A stretch of DNA of 64,000 bases from JAEYOM01 sp036260935 (GCA_036260935.1 DATALQ010000021.1:13314-77313), one strand, 5' to 3'. Counted from the first letter of the stretch, positions 16,459 to 25,723 are shown. Notes: generated by a model from the sequence alone, not told the origin. A program made the numbers and translations.

Positions 16459-19400
16459 TGATGTCAGGAAAGTAATGGTCATTGGTTCCGGACCGATCAT
16501 AATAGGTCAGGCGGCCGAATTCGATTACGCAGGAACTCAGGCCTGCCAGGCGCTTCGTGAGGAAGGTGTGGAAGTCGTCCTCGTAAATAGCAATCCGGCC
16601 ACTATAATGACAGATACGAATATAGCGGATAAAGTTTATATAGAGCCCCTCAATGCGGAAACAGCAAAGAAGATCATCTTAAAGGAAAAACCGGACAGCC
16701 TTCTGCCGACGCTCGGCGGACAGACCGGCCTGAACCTTGCGATGGAGCTTGCGGAGTCAGGCTTTCTTGAGGAACAGGGTGTAAAGCTGCTCGGAACGGC
16801 GACTGAAGCCATAAAGATGGCAGAGGACAGACAGGCTTTCAAGGATACGATGGAAAGCATAAGCGAGCCTTGCATAGAAAGCAAGGTCGTCACAACAGTG
16901 GAGGATGCGTTGACTTTTGCAGAGGAGATCGGGTACCCGGTCATCGTAAGGCCGGCCTATACGCTTGGCGGCACAGGCGGTGGCATCGCGTCCGACAGGG
17001 AACAATTGAATGAAATAGCGACCAACGGCCTGCGGCTCAGCAGGGTCGGGCAGGCTTTAATAGAAAAATGTATAGCGGGCTGGAAGGAAATAGAATACGA
17101 GGTCATGCGCGATGGCAAGGGCAACGTAATCACTGTCTGCAACATGGAAAACATAGACCCCGTAGGCGTGCACACGGGTGACAGCATTGTAGTTGCGCCG
17201 TCGCAGACGCTTTCCGACAAGGAATACCAGATGCTCCGGACCGCATCGCTGAAGATAATTTCTGCGCTTGGGATACAGGGGGGCTGCAATGTTCAGTTCG
17301 CACTGCATCCGACAAGCTTCGAATATGCGGTCATCGAAGTTAATCCGAGGGTCAGCCGCTCGTCGGCGTTGGCTTCGAAAGCTACAGGCTACCCGATTGC
17401 GAAGGTAGCGACGAAGATAGCCATAGGCTATGGACTCGATGAGATAAGAAATGCGGTTACAGGAAAAACCTATGCTTGCTTCGAGCCTACGCTTGACTAT
17501 GTAGTCGTGAAAATCCCGAAATGGCCCTTCGACAAGTTCGTTAAGGCCGAGAGGACGCTCGGCACGCAAATGAAGGCAACCGGTGAGGTCATGTCCATCA
17601 GCAGCTCGTTCGAGGCGGCGCTCTTGAAGGCGATCCGCTCGCTGGAACTCAATATTAACACGTTGGAGCAGGACATTTACAAGCCTTTGGATACGGAGAC
17701 CATTAGGAAAAAGCTCCGGGATATAAATGACGAGCGCCTGTTCGTAATTGCAGAAGCATTGAGAAGAGGCATAAGCATTGAAGAAATAAATGAAATAACC
17801 AAGATTGACGACTTCTTCCTGGCTAAAATCAAGGAACTTGTAACCATGGAAGAGACGCTTAAAGGCTATGCAATAGACACTCTAACACCCGAGCTGCTCA
17901 GAAGAGCAAAGAAAATGGGCTTCCCCGATGTCGTTATAGCAAAATATACCGGAAGCGACAGAAAAGAGATAAAGAAGCTGAGGCAGAGTTACGGGATCAA
18001 TGCCGCCTACAAGATGGTTGACACCTGCGCAGCCGAATTCGAAGCTGTTTCACCATATTATTACTCCACCTACGACCAGTTCAGCGAGGTCAGGAAGAGT
18101 GACAGAAGGAAAGTACTCGTCATAGGCTCAGGCCCGATCAGGATCGGCCAGGGAATTGAGTTCGACTACTGCTCGGTACATTCCGTATGGGCATTGAAGG
18201 AACAGGGTTATGAGACCATCATAGCCAACAACAACCCCGAGACGGTCAGTACCGACTTCGACACCTCCGACAGGCTGTATTTCGAACCTCTGACAATAGA
18301 GGATGTTGAAAACATAATAGAAACTGAAAACCCCGAAGGCGTAATAGTACAGTTCGGCGGACAGACTGCAATAAAGCTCGTGAATGCGCTGAGCGACTAC
18401 GGTATAAAGATCTTCGGCACACAGGCGAAGGACGTGGACGCCGCAGAAGACAGGGAAAAGTTCGACAGGATACTCGAAGATGTAGGAATACCGCGTCCCA
18501 AGGGCAGGACGGTCTACACCCTCGAGCAGGCGCTAGCCGCTGCAAACGAGCTGATTTACCCGGTACTTGTACGCCCGTCATATGTACTTGGCGGTCAGGG
18601 CATGGAAATTGCGTACAGCGACAAGGATGTAACCGAATTCATGGAAATCATCAACAGGGTCAAGCAGGAGCACCCGATACTCGTAGATAAATACCTTATG
18701 GGCAAGGAGATAGAAGTCGACGCGATTTGCGACGGCGATGACATCCTGATACCCGGTATAATGGAGCATCTCGAGCGCGCAGGCGTTCACTCCGGAGACA
18801 GCATTTCGGTCTATCCTGCAAATACGCTGAAAAAAGCCGTAGTCGATAAAATAATCGACTGCTCCTATAAACTGGCTAAGGCATTGAACGTAATCGGGCT
18901 GATAAACATACAGTACGTGCTTTATAATGAAGAGCTGTACGTGATCGAAGTGAATCCGAGGTCCAGCCGTACGGTACCGTATATCAGCAAGGTCACGGGG
19001 ATACCGATGGTAGACATAGCTACTAAGCTGATGACGGGCAAAAAACTGACCGATTTCAGGTATGGCACCGGCCTTTATAGAAACTCCGAATATGTAGCGA
19101 TAAAAGTTCCGGTATTTTCCTTTGAAAAGCTGCACGACGTGGATACGAGCCTTGGGCCTGAAATGAAATCGACGGGCGAAGTGCTTGGGATAAGCAAGGA
19201 TTTCCACGAGGCGCTTTATAAGGGTATAATCGCATCAGGAATGAAACTACCGGAAAAGGGCGGGGGTATACTAATGACTGTGAGGGATTCGGATAAGACT
19301 GAATTGCTCGCTATAGCGGAACGGTTCGAAAAGCTCGGTTACGTACTTTACGCTACCGGAAAGACCGCAAATATGCTTAATATGCACGGCATAGCTACGA

Positions 19401-19657
19401 ATGCGGTAAAAAAGCTGGACGAGGGTTCTCCGAACATACTCGATCTGATATCTTCGGGAAATATAAAGCTTGTTATAAATACGCCGACAAAAGGCCGCCA
19501 GCCTCAGCGTGACGGCTTCAAGATAAGGCGGAAGGCCGTTGAAATGTCGATACCGTGCCTGACCTCTCTCGATACTGCCAAAGCGGTTATTAGCTGCATC
19601 GAGATGGAGAGAAAAAGCAACGGGCTTGATGTTGTCGATCTGAGCGTCTTCGGTTGA
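16445..19657 (+). CDS. carB: Carbamoyl-phosphate synthase large subunit
   Basis: Makes carbamoyl phosphate from bicarbonate, ammonia and two ATP. Duplicated architecture is clear: IGSGPIIIGQAAEFDYAGTQ at the N-terminus and IGSGPIRIGQGIEFDYCSVH near residue 560 begin the two halves, each with an ATP-grasp domain (EVNPRVSRSSALASKATGYP and EVNPRSSRTVPYISKVTGIP). The last ~140 residues are the methylglyoxal-synthase-like allosteric domain. 1070 aa, full length. It overlaps carA by 14 nt. Confidence 0.98.
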   Translation: MPRRNDVRKVMVIGSGPIIIGQAAEFDYAGTQACQALREEGVEVVLVNSNPATIMTDTNIADKVYIEPLNAETAKKIILKEKPDSLLPTLGGQTGLNLAMELAESGFLEEQGVKLLGTATEAIKMAEDRQAFKDTMESISEPCIESKVVTTVEDALTFAEEIGYPVIVRPAYTLGGTGGGIASDREQLNEIATNGLRLSRVGQALIEKCIAGWKEIEYEVMRDGKGNVITVCNMENIDPVGVHTGDSIVVAPSQTLSDKEYQMLRTASLKIISALGIQGGCNVQFALHPTSFEYAVIEVNPRVSRSSALASKATGYPIAKVATKIAIGYGLDEIRNAVTGKTYACFEPTLDYVVVKIPKWPFDKFVKAERTLGTQMKATGEVMSISSSFEAALLKAIRSLELNINTLEQDIYKPLDTETIRKKLRDINDERLFVIAEALRRGISIEEINEITKIDDFFLAKIKELVTMEETLKGYAIDTLTPELLRRAKKMGFPDVVIAKYTGSDRKEIKKLRQSYGINAAYKMVDTCAAEFEAVSPYYYSTYDQFSEVRKSDRRKVLVIGSGPIRIGQGIEFDYCSVHSVWALKEQGYETIIANNNPETVSTDFDTSDRLYFEPLTIEDVENIIETENPEGVIVQFGGQTAIKLVNALSDYGIKIFGTQAKDVDAAEDREKFDRILEDVGIPRPKGRTVYTLEQALAAANELIYPVLVRPSYVLGGQGMEIAYSDKDVTEFMEIINRVKQEHPILVDKYLMGKEIEVDAICDGDDILIPGIMEHLERAGVHSGDSISVYPANTLKKAVVDKIIDCSYKLAKALNVIGLINIQYVLYNEELYVIEVNPRSSRTVPYISKVTGIPMVDIATKLMTGKKLTDFRYGTGLYRNSEYVAIKVPVFSFEKLHDVDTSLGPEMKSTGEVLGISKDFHEALYKGIIASGMKLPEKGGGILMTVRDSDKTELLAIAERFEKLGYVLYATGKTANMLNMHGIATNAVKKLDEGSPNILDLISSGNIKLVINTPTKGRQPQRDGFKIRRKAVEMSIPCLTSLDTAKAVISCIEMERKSNGLDVVDLSVFG

Positions 19658-19666
19658 CAACAGGAC

Positions 19667-19685
19667 GTTTAGCGCCAGCGGCGCG
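19667..19685 (+). repeat. GTTTAGCGCC-type mini-hairpin before pyrK
   Basis: GTTTAGCGCCAGCGGCGCG contains a GCGCC/GGCGC stem with an AGC loop, directly followed by the pyrK ribosome site. The same 19-nt element, with an AAA loop, occurs twice before thiI (41791 and 41838). Confidence 0.7.
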
Positions 19686-19696
19686 AGGAGGGTAAT

Positions 19697-20482
19697 ATGC
19701 CTAAACAATTGACGAACAGGGTACTGCAGCTCGATCTTCTTGCGGAGGATATATACAGGTTGAAGGTTGAGTCCGAATATATATCCTCCCGGGCACAGCC
19801 GGGCCAATTCGTGGACATCAAGTGCTGCGAGGGCACCGATGCATTGCTGAGACGTCCGATCAGCGTTTGCACCGTTGACAGGAAAAACGGGACATATGAT
19901 CTGGTTTTTCAGAAAAAGGGACGCGGCACGGAGCTGCTCGCCAGAAAAAAGCCGGGTGAAAGGCTGGATGTGATCGGCCCTTTGGGAAAAGGCTTCGATC
20001 TTGATATACGGTACGGCAGGATAGCAGTGATCGGAGGAGGCATAGGCATCTTTCCGCTGCTGTTCGTGCTGAATGAGAGCAGAGCGGTGGTCAAAAGAGC
20101 ATACCTTGGCTTCAGATCGGCTGAACTTGTCGTGATGGAGAAGGAGTTCCGAGCAAGCTCGGTTTCGCTGGAAATAGCAACAGACGACGGCAGCCGCGGC
20201 ACTCACGGTTTTGTGACTGATCTCCTGAAGAACGACCTGTTGTCCGAGCATTTTGATATGATCTACGCTTGCGGCCCGCTGCCAATGCTTAGAAAAACGG
20301 CGCAGATCGCAGAAGAGAATAGCTCGGCCTGCGAGGTATCGATGGAGCAGAGGATGGGCTGCGGTTTTGGGACCTGTCTGGTGTGTGCCTGCAAGACCCA
20401 TACCGGTGAAAACGGTTGGCAGTACAGCCACGTTTGCAAGGACGGTCCTGTATTGAACAGCAGGGATATCGTTTTCGAATAA
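19697..20482 (+). CDS. pyrK: Dihydroorotate dehydrogenase electron-transfer subunit
   Basis: Passes electrons from PyrD to NAD+ through FAD and a 2Fe-2S cluster. The FAD-binding region has LLRRPISVCTV near residue 55, the NAD-binding region has IGGGIGIFPLL near 112, and the C-terminal cysteines MGCGFGTCLVCACKTH plus HVCKDGPV form the iron-sulfur site near 222-250. 261 aa. The ribosome site GAGGAGGG directly follows a mini-hairpin repeat. It belongs with class 1B pyrD next door. Confidence 0.96.
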   Translation: MPKQLTNRVLQLDLLAEDIYRLKVESEYISSRAQPGQFVDIKCCEGTDALLRRPISVCTVDRKNGTYDLVFQKKGRGTELLARKKPGERLDVIGPLGKGFDLDIRYGRIAVIGGGIGIFPLLFVLNESRAVVKRAYLGFRSAELVVMEKEFRASSVSLEIATDDGSRGTHGFVTDLLKNDLLSEHFDMIYACGPLPMLRKTAQIAEENSSACEVSMEQRMGCGFGTCLVCACKTHTGENGWQYSHVCKDGPVLNSRDIVFE

Positions 20483-20501
20483 ACGGATCTGGAGGTATGA
20501 T

Positions 20502-21422
20502 GTGAAAGCTTTGAACATGGCAGTAAATATAAGCGGGTTGAAACTGAAAAACCCCGTGATCGCCGCTTCCGGTACGTTCGGCTTCGGCAGGGAGCATGCG
20601 CCCTTCATCGACCTGAACAGGCTCGGCGGCATAAGTGTCAAGGGACTGACTCTCGAACCGAGACAGGGCAATAAGCCGCCCAGGGTTGCAGAGACTCCGG
20701 CTGGCATGCTGAACAGTGTCGGTCTTCAAAATCCCGGTGTCAGGGCTTTCATAGAAAAGGAAATACCTTTCCTGAGGCAGTATTCTGCTGCAATTATCGC
20801 CAATATCGCAGGAAATACCATAGAAGAATACTGTGAAATGGCGAGGATACTTTCAGAGGCCGATATAGACGCAATAGAGCTAAACGTTTCGTGTCCCAAC
20901 GTGAAGGCCGGCTGTGTGGCTTTCGGAAATTCCGCTTCGGGAATAGGCGAAATAACGTCTCAGGTCAGGAAAAATTGTTCAAAGCCGCTGATCGTAAAGC
21001 TCACTCCCAACGTCGGAAATATAGCCGAGATTGCCATAGCTGCGGAGGAAGCCGGAGCGGACTCGCTTTCACTTATAAATACTCTGCTCGGGATGGCAAT
21101 AGACATCGAGATGAGGAGGCCTATTCTGGCCAATAATACCGGCGGACTTTCGGGACCCGCTGTAAAGCCCGTTGCAGTAAGGATGGTCTATGAGGTCTCG
21201 CGAGCAGTAAAAATACCGGTGATAGGCATGGGAGGAATAACGAACGGAAATGACGCCGTCGAATTTCTGCTGGCGGGCGCATCGGCCGTGATGGTCGGTA
21301 CTGCGGGACTTATTTATCCCGACGCCTGCATAAAAGTATGCGAAGGTATAGAAAAATATATGCAAAGGCACGGTTTGCATTCTGTCGGCGATATCACAGG
21401 CAAGCTGGTGCTGAATGATTGA
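20502..21422 (+). CDS. pyrD: Dihydroorotate dehydrogenase, class 1B catalytic subunit
   Basis: FMN enzyme that oxidises dihydroorotate to orotate. The catalytic cysteine is in ELNVSCPNVKAGC near residue 131, with VKLTPNVGNIAEIA near 166 and IGMGGITNGNDAVEFLLAGAS near 240. 306 aa. The start is GTG, 6 nt after GGAGG; ATG codons nearby are out of frame. The partner pyrK lies immediately upstream, confirming class 1B. Confidence 0.97.
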   Translation: MKALNMAVNISGLKLKNPVIAASGTFGFGREHAPFIDLNRLGGISVKGLTLEPRQGNKPPRVAETPAGMLNSVGLQNPGVRAFIEKEIPFLRQYSAAIIANIAGNTIEEYCEMARILSEADIDAIELNVSCPNVKAGCVAFGNSASGIGEITSQVRKNCSKPLIVKLTPNVGNIAEIAIAAEEAGADSLSLINTLLGMAIDIEMRRPILANNTGGLSGPAVKPVAVRMVYEVSRAVKIPVIGMGGITNGNDAVEFLLAGASAVMVGTAGLIYPDACIKVCEGIEKYMQRHGLHSVGDITGKLVLND

Positions 21423-21451
21423 ATTGAGACCTATGGGACGAAGGAGTTTCT

Positions 21452-22180
21452 ATGAGGACCAGATTGGTTTTTGTGAGGCACGCGGAGGCGGAAGGCAATA
21501 AAATCAGGCGGTTCCACGGATGGACGGATTCGGAGATAACTGAGAAGGGCCATCTGCAGGCCAAACGCGTCGCTGAGAGGCTAAAGGATACCGATATTGA
21601 CGTCATTTACTCGAGCAGCCTGAAACGCACCATGCAGACGGCTTCATACATCGCTGAGGCAAAAGGGCTTCCTGTCATTACCTCAGCTGAACTCAGAGAA
21701 ATTAACGGAGGAGACTGGGAAGACCTGAAATGGTCCGAGCTTGAAGAGCGATGGCCTGAGGAGTACGAAACCTGGGAAAATCGTCCCTATGCACATAGAA
21801 TGCCGAATGGCGAGTCAATGGAGGAATTTCAGAAGAGGCTTCTCGACGAGGTGATGCAGATTATTCATTCAAACGAAGGTAAAAATATCTGCATTGTGAC
21901 ACATGGCACGGCAATAAGGGCGATGCTGTGCCGTTTCAGGGAATGTACGCTCGAAGAGATGTGTAATATAGCCTGGTGCGACAACACGGCAATCACTGTG
22001 ATCGACTATGAAGACGGTGTATTTCATACCGTAACGGAAGGCGATTCGACTCACCTTGGAAATGATCTTGGAACGATAGTAAACCAGGATTGGTGGGAGG
22101 AATATATGAATAAAGTCAAAGCCAGGGAAAAGGAAAGAATGGAACAGGGCCATATTAAAACCGACCGTTCCGAAGACTGA
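21452..22180 (+). CDS. Histidine phosphatase family protein (phosphoglycerate-mutase-like)
   Basis: Single-domain histidine phosphatase. The phospho-acceptor motif LVFVRHAEAEGN starts near residue 4, the second arginine is in YSSSLKRTMQTA near 52, and the second histidine is in IVTHGTAIRAML near 150. 242 aa. Substrate cannot be read from sequence; the family ranges from sugar-phosphate and nucleotide phosphatases to cobalamin enzymes. Its place between pyrD and the pyrE-like gene, with short gaps and the same strand, suggests it is co-transcribed with pyrimidine synthesis. A nucleotide-monophosphate or riboside phosphate role is only a guess. Confidence 0.85.
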   Translation: MRTRLVFVRHAEAEGNKIRRFHGWTDSEITEKGHLQAKRVAERLKDTDIDVIYSSSLKRTMQTASYIAEAKGLPVITSAELREINGGDWEDLKWSELEERWPEEYETWENRPYAHRMPNGESMEEFQKRLLDEVMQIIHSNEGKNICIVTHGTAIRAMLCRFRECTLEEMCNIAWCDNTAITVIDYEDGVFHTVTEGDSTHLGNDLGTIVNQDWWEEYMNKVKAREKERMEQGHIKTDRSED

Positions 22181-22210
22181 ACGGAATAATAGTCTATGGA
22201 GGAAGTTGAA

Positions 22211-23062
22211 ATGTCAGATGAAAAACTGGTAAACTGGTTGTTCAAAACGAATGCGGTGAGGGTCTGCCCCGAAGACAAGCCCTTCTGGTACACATCCGGC
22301 ACTATCGGCCCATATTACATAAACACGCATTTTCTTTATGGCAACGAGAAAAAGGCACTCGAGCTTCTTGAAAAAATCGATGCCTGCAAATCGGATAAAC
22401 TGAGCTGCTCCGGGAAACTCCTTTCGCTCGTTGAAAAGAATTATACCGGCGACGGGATATATAAGGGACTTATCGACAGTATGCTCGAATTCATCAAAAA
22501 CAATATCGATCTTGACTGTATCGACTATATTTCGGGAGGAGAGCGTCGCGATTGGTTCTTCTCACTGATAATTGCCAAAATGCTTGGAAAACCGCATATC
22601 ATGATATTTAAGGATCTCAGTTCTGTTATTACGGATAAGGACGAAACCTGCGAGGCCGAGACTATCAACGGTTCGAATGTGCTGCATATAGCCGATCTGA
22701 TCAATGAAGCCGCAAGCTATGAGAGGGCGTGGATACCTGCAATCAGGAATATATGCGGCCAGCTGAGCTGCAGCGTTGTTGTGGTTGACAGGCTGCAGGG
22801 CGGAGGAGAGCTGCTTGAAAGGAATAACATCTGCTCGTTTGCAATGATACCGATAGACCGTAAATTCTTTGACAAAGCTATGGAGATGGGGCTCATAACT
22901 GCGGGACAACATGACATGCTGTTGAAATATACCGCAAATCCGCGCGAATCCATGAAGGCATTCCTGGACGAACACCCCGGGTTTCTTGAAAATGCTCTGG
23001 CTTCCGACGAGAAGACAAGAGAACGCGCACAGCTTTGTATAGACAAAAAGCTATATGCATGA
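22211..23062 (+). CDS. pyrE: Divergent orotate phosphoribosyltransferase-like protein
   Basis: Probable phosphoribosyltransferase that would complete the operon by making OMP from orotate and PRPP. Supporting features: FWYTSGTIGPYYIN near residue 21 resembles the OPRT F-x-L-x-S-G-x-x-S-P-x-Y-I-D start, and YISGGERRDWFFSLIIAKML near 110 resembles OPRT sequences with GGERRDW. The usual PRPP loop (D-D/E-V-x-T-T-G) is replaced by IADLINEAASY near 153. At 283 aa it is longer than the usual ~210. I chose ATG 22211 because GGAGGA at 22198-22203 precedes it; the ATG at 22196 overlaps that site. Operon position supports pyrE; the unusual PRPP loop keeps it uncertain. Confidence 0.72.
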   Translation: MSDEKLVNWLFKTNAVRVCPEDKPFWYTSGTIGPYYINTHFLYGNEKKALELLEKIDACKSDKLSCSGKLLSLVEKNYTGDGIYKGLIDSMLEFIKNNIDLDCIDYISGGERRDWFFSLIIAKMLGKPHIMIFKDLSSVITDKDETCEAETINGSNVLHIADLINEAASYERAWIPAIRNICGQLSCSVVVVDRLQGGGELLERNNICSFAMIPIDRKFFDKAMEMGLITAGQHDMLLKYTANPRESMKAFLDEHPGFLENALASDEKTRERAQLCIDKKLYA

Positions 23063-23193
23063 GTAAGAAATTCGCCCGCTCAGTGAGGGAAACCCTGAAG
23101 GATGAACCGGAATGGATGACAGGATTGAGTAAATATCCTGAGCTGCTGAGTATCAGGCGTGCGACAGATTTCGGAAAGCCGGTAGGACGCTGA
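23059..23193 (+). CDS. Small ORF overlapping the end of pyrE (44 aa)
   Basis: An ATG at 23059 overlaps the pyrE stop in an ATGA arrangement and opens a 44-codon frame (MSKKFARSVRETLKDEPEWM and on) ending TGA at 23193. The peptide is basic and has no feature I recognise. The coupling geometry is typical of real operon genes, but the length allows chance. It ends just before the T-box promoter. Confidence 0.35.
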   Translation: MSKKFARSVRETLKDEPEWMTGLSKYPELLSIRRATDFGKPVGR

Positions 23194-23203
23194 CAAAAAA
23201 AAG

Positions 23204-23232
23204 TTTACAAACGTTTGAAGTAAGAATATAAT
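23204..23232 (+). promoter_or_regulatory. Sigma-A promoter of the T-box leader
   Basis: TTTACA (23204-23209), a 17-nt spacer and a perfect TATAAT (23227-23232). Predicted start near 23239. Confidence 0.8.
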
Positions 23233-23238
23233 ACTTTC

Positions 23239-23571
23239 AATACGAATCATGCTATGATAGGGAAAAGTAAATTCGAACTCCTATGTTACAGAGATCCCTG
23301 AGGCTGAGATAAGGGAACGGCGGAACGAATCGAACAGGCCTTTGAGCACTGCACCGAACGGTATTAACGGTATGCCGAAAGCATTTGGATTGTACCGGAA
23401 TATGCCAATGTAGGCTGCAGCGGATGCACCCGTTACCGTGCCGCAGTATAACCGCATTTTTACGGGCGTACTGGTTGAGGCCGCTGCTGCGAAGCGTCGG
23501 CAAACAGGGGTGGTATCACGAAGCATAGCTCTCGTCCCCAGGACAATATCCTGGAGGCGGGGGCTTTTTTA
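23239..23571 (+). promoter_or_regulatory. T-box riboswitch leader
   Basis: The T-box AGGGGTGGTATCACG (23506-23520) is followed by CTCTCGTCCCC and a terminator: an inner CCAGGA/TCCTGG hairpin, GC-rich flanks and a T-tract at 23565-23570. Upstream, an AGAGA motif with a TCCCT/AGGGA hairpin holding GGCTG (near 23290-23316) resembles distal Stem I. T-boxes sense uncharged tRNA: the uncharged acceptor end stabilises the antiterminator. I could not place the specifier codon with confidence, so the tRNA sensed is not shown by the sequence; methionine is expected from the downstream gene. Confidence 0.88.
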
Positions 23572-23647
23572 GTTGGTTGTTGCGGAGTTGGGAAGGCTAA
23601 TACTTCTAGGTAAGGACAAAATTATATATGGAAAGCGGAGGTATTAT

Positions 23648-25723
23648 ATGAATAGTGAACATAATAATGAAAACATGATCCGAAATCTGTCCGGCGATCT
23701 GTCCGGAAAACTGCCCGGTAAGGAAGGCAGACCGGCATTTCCCGAACGCGCCGTTGTCACGGCGGGAATGCCGTACGGCAATAAGGAACTTCACCTGGGC
23801 CACATCGGAGGCGTCTTTGTCCACGCCGACACCTATGCCCGTTTTCTGCGCGATCGAATAGGCAGTGACAACGTTATTTTCGTTTCGGGAACGGATTGTT
23901 ACGGTTCGCCGATTTTAGAGAATTACAGGAAGCTTGCGGCAAGCGGTGAGTTCAGCGGAACGATACAGGATTTTGTTGAGATGAATCATAAAAAGCAAAA
24001 GGAAGTCCTGGAATTGTACAATATCAGCACAAACGTTTTTGCCGGTTCCGGGATAGGCCGTGCAGCCGGGATCCATAAAGAAGTGTCGGAAAAATTCATC
24101 AAACGCCTGTATGAAAACGGTCATATCATGAAAATTACCACACCTCAGTTTTATGATCCAAAGTTCGGAGTTTTTCTGAACGGAAGGCAGGTCGTTGGAC
24201 AATGCCCTATCGCAGGCTGTTCCTCAGAAAGGGGTTATGCGGACGAATGCTCACTTGGCCACCAGTATATGCCGTCCGAACTGATTAATCCAAAAAGTAC
24301 GCTTTCAGGTGAAAAGCCTGAAATGAGGGATGTTACGAACTGGTACTTCAGACTGGATAAATTTCACGACCTTGTTCGCAAGTGGGTGGAAACGCTTGAG
24401 AACAGGCCAGGTACGCGTGAGTTTGTCGTAAAGAGTATTAAGGAATTTCTGGAACCTCCGGTAGTGTTCATAAAACGTGACCAATCGGAGGCTTTCAGCG
24501 TAGTTTCGGATAAATTGCCGCATTTCAGTATAATAGACGAAGAAAGGAAGCCTTCGTTTTCACTGGTGTTTGATAATCTTGAGGACAGAGAAAACGCCTG
24601 CGCCATATTAAGCGCTGAGTCGGTCAGGTATCGTACGGGTAAAACGCTTGTACCTTTCAGGCTGACCGGGAATATAGAATGGGGCGTTCCGGCGCCTGCA
24701 CTCGAAGATTTGGAGAACCTTACGATATGGGTGTGGCCGGAGTCACTCTGGGCGCCGATCTCCTTCACTATGACTTATCTCGAAGAACAGGGCCAAGAGG
24801 GGGATTCCTGGAAGAACTGGTGGTGCAGCAGTGAAGCGGGAGTATACCAGTTTATCGGTGAAGACAACGTATATTTTTATGGTCCGGCAGAGATGGCGAT
24901 GTTCATGGGGCAACAGGGGCCGGAACCCTCTTCGGTGCCCTGCGAAGGACAACTGCAGCTTCCGGAGCTTATCGTTAACAACCACCTGCTGTTCCTGAAT
25001 AAAAAGGCAAGCAGCAGCGGAGCAGTAAAGCCGCCGATGGCAGCAGAACTGCTTGAATACTATACGGCAGAGCAGTTGCGTGCCCATTTCCTCGGATTGG
25101 GCCTCGGAATCAAGAGCGTAAGCTTCCAGCCGAAGCCGTTGAATCCCAGTGCAGCCGAAAAGGATAGCGACCCTGTCCTGAAGGAAGGGAACCTGCTGTC
25201 TAACGTGTTCAATCGTGCTGTTCGTTCCTGCTTCTATACCGCCCAGAAGTATTTTGACGGAAGGATACCTGTTATGGGCGTAAGCCTGGAAATTGCAGAA
25301 GATGCGCGAGAGGTCATACTTGAATATGAAAGGCTTATGTCGGAGTTCCGTTTCCACCAGGTAATGAACCTTATGGATAATTACATCAGGAATATGAACA
25401 AGTTCTGGTCGGCACGTTCCAGACAGGCTGACGAAACCGGCGATCAGGAATTCAGGGCACAGCTGCTGGCCGATATGTTCCATATGGTCAGGACAGCCGC
25501 AGTACTTATGCATCCTATCGCCCCGGAAGGTACTGAAATGATACGGCAGTATCTTGGCTTCGGAGATGAGTTCTGGTGCTGGGATCGTATTTTCGATACT
25601 GTTTATGATTTTATGGAAGAGCCTGAGGAACACAAGCTTAAGTTTCTTGAACCGAGGGTCGATTTCTTCGGGAAACACCCAAGTCAGATAATAAATAGCG
25701 GGGAAAAGCCGGATATAAAGTAG
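23648..25723 (+). CDS. Divergent methionyl-tRNA-synthetase-like class I protein
   Basis: Class I aminoacyl-tRNA synthetase fold, MetRS type. MPYGNKELHLGHIGG near residue 40 holds the HIGH-box (HLGH). A MetRS zinc knuckle is recognisable in GQCPIAGC, YADECSLGHQY and NPKSTLSG near 182-218, but its last ligand position reads His rather than Cys. The KMSKS loop is degenerate: FLNKKASSSG near 450. The MetRS YVWFDAP stretch is replaced by IWVWPESLWAPISF. A MetRS-like anticodon region (RFHQVMNLMDNYIRNMNKFW) follows. ATG 23648 is preceded by GCGGAGG; earlier in-frame starts lack a ribosome site. 691 aa. It sits alone behind a T-box. It may be a second, specialised MetRS or a repurposed paralogue. Confidence 0.8.
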   Translation: MNSEHNNENMIRNLSGDLSGKLPGKEGRPAFPERAVVTAGMPYGNKELHLGHIGGVFVHADTYARFLRDRIGSDNVIFVSGTDCYGSPILENYRKLAASGEFSGTIQDFVEMNHKKQKEVLELYNISTNVFAGSGIGRAAGIHKEVSEKFIKRLYENGHIMKITTPQFYDPKFGVFLNGRQVVGQCPIAGCSSERGYADECSLGHQYMPSELINPKSTLSGEKPEMRDVTNWYFRLDKFHDLVRKWVETLENRPGTREFVVKSIKEFLEPPVVFIKRDQSEAFSVVSDKLPHFSIIDEERKPSFSLVFDNLEDRENACAILSAESVRYRTGKTLVPFRLTGNIEWGVPAPALEDLENLTIWVWPESLWAPISFTMTYLEEQGQEGDSWKNWWCSSEAGVYQFIGEDNVYFYGPAEMAMFMGQQGPEPSSVPCEGQLQLPELIVNNHLLFLNKKASSSGAVKPPMAAELLEYYTAEQLRAHFLGLGLGIKSVSFQPKPLNPSAAEKDSDPVLKEGNLLSNVFNRAVRSCFYTAQKYFDGRIPVMGVSLEIAEDAREVILEYERLMSEFRFHQVMNLMDNYIRNMNKFWSARSRQADETGDQEFRAQLLADMFHMVRTAAVLMHPIAPEGTEMIRQYLGFGDEFWCWDRIFDTVYDFMEEPEEHKLKFLEPRVDFFGKHPSQIINSGEKPDIK

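Noticed and set aside
19271..20707. Long minus-strand ORF (478 codons) across carB-pyrK-pyrD
   Set aside because: It lies wholly opposite three well-supported genes, matches no family and is explained by codon bias on the sense strand.
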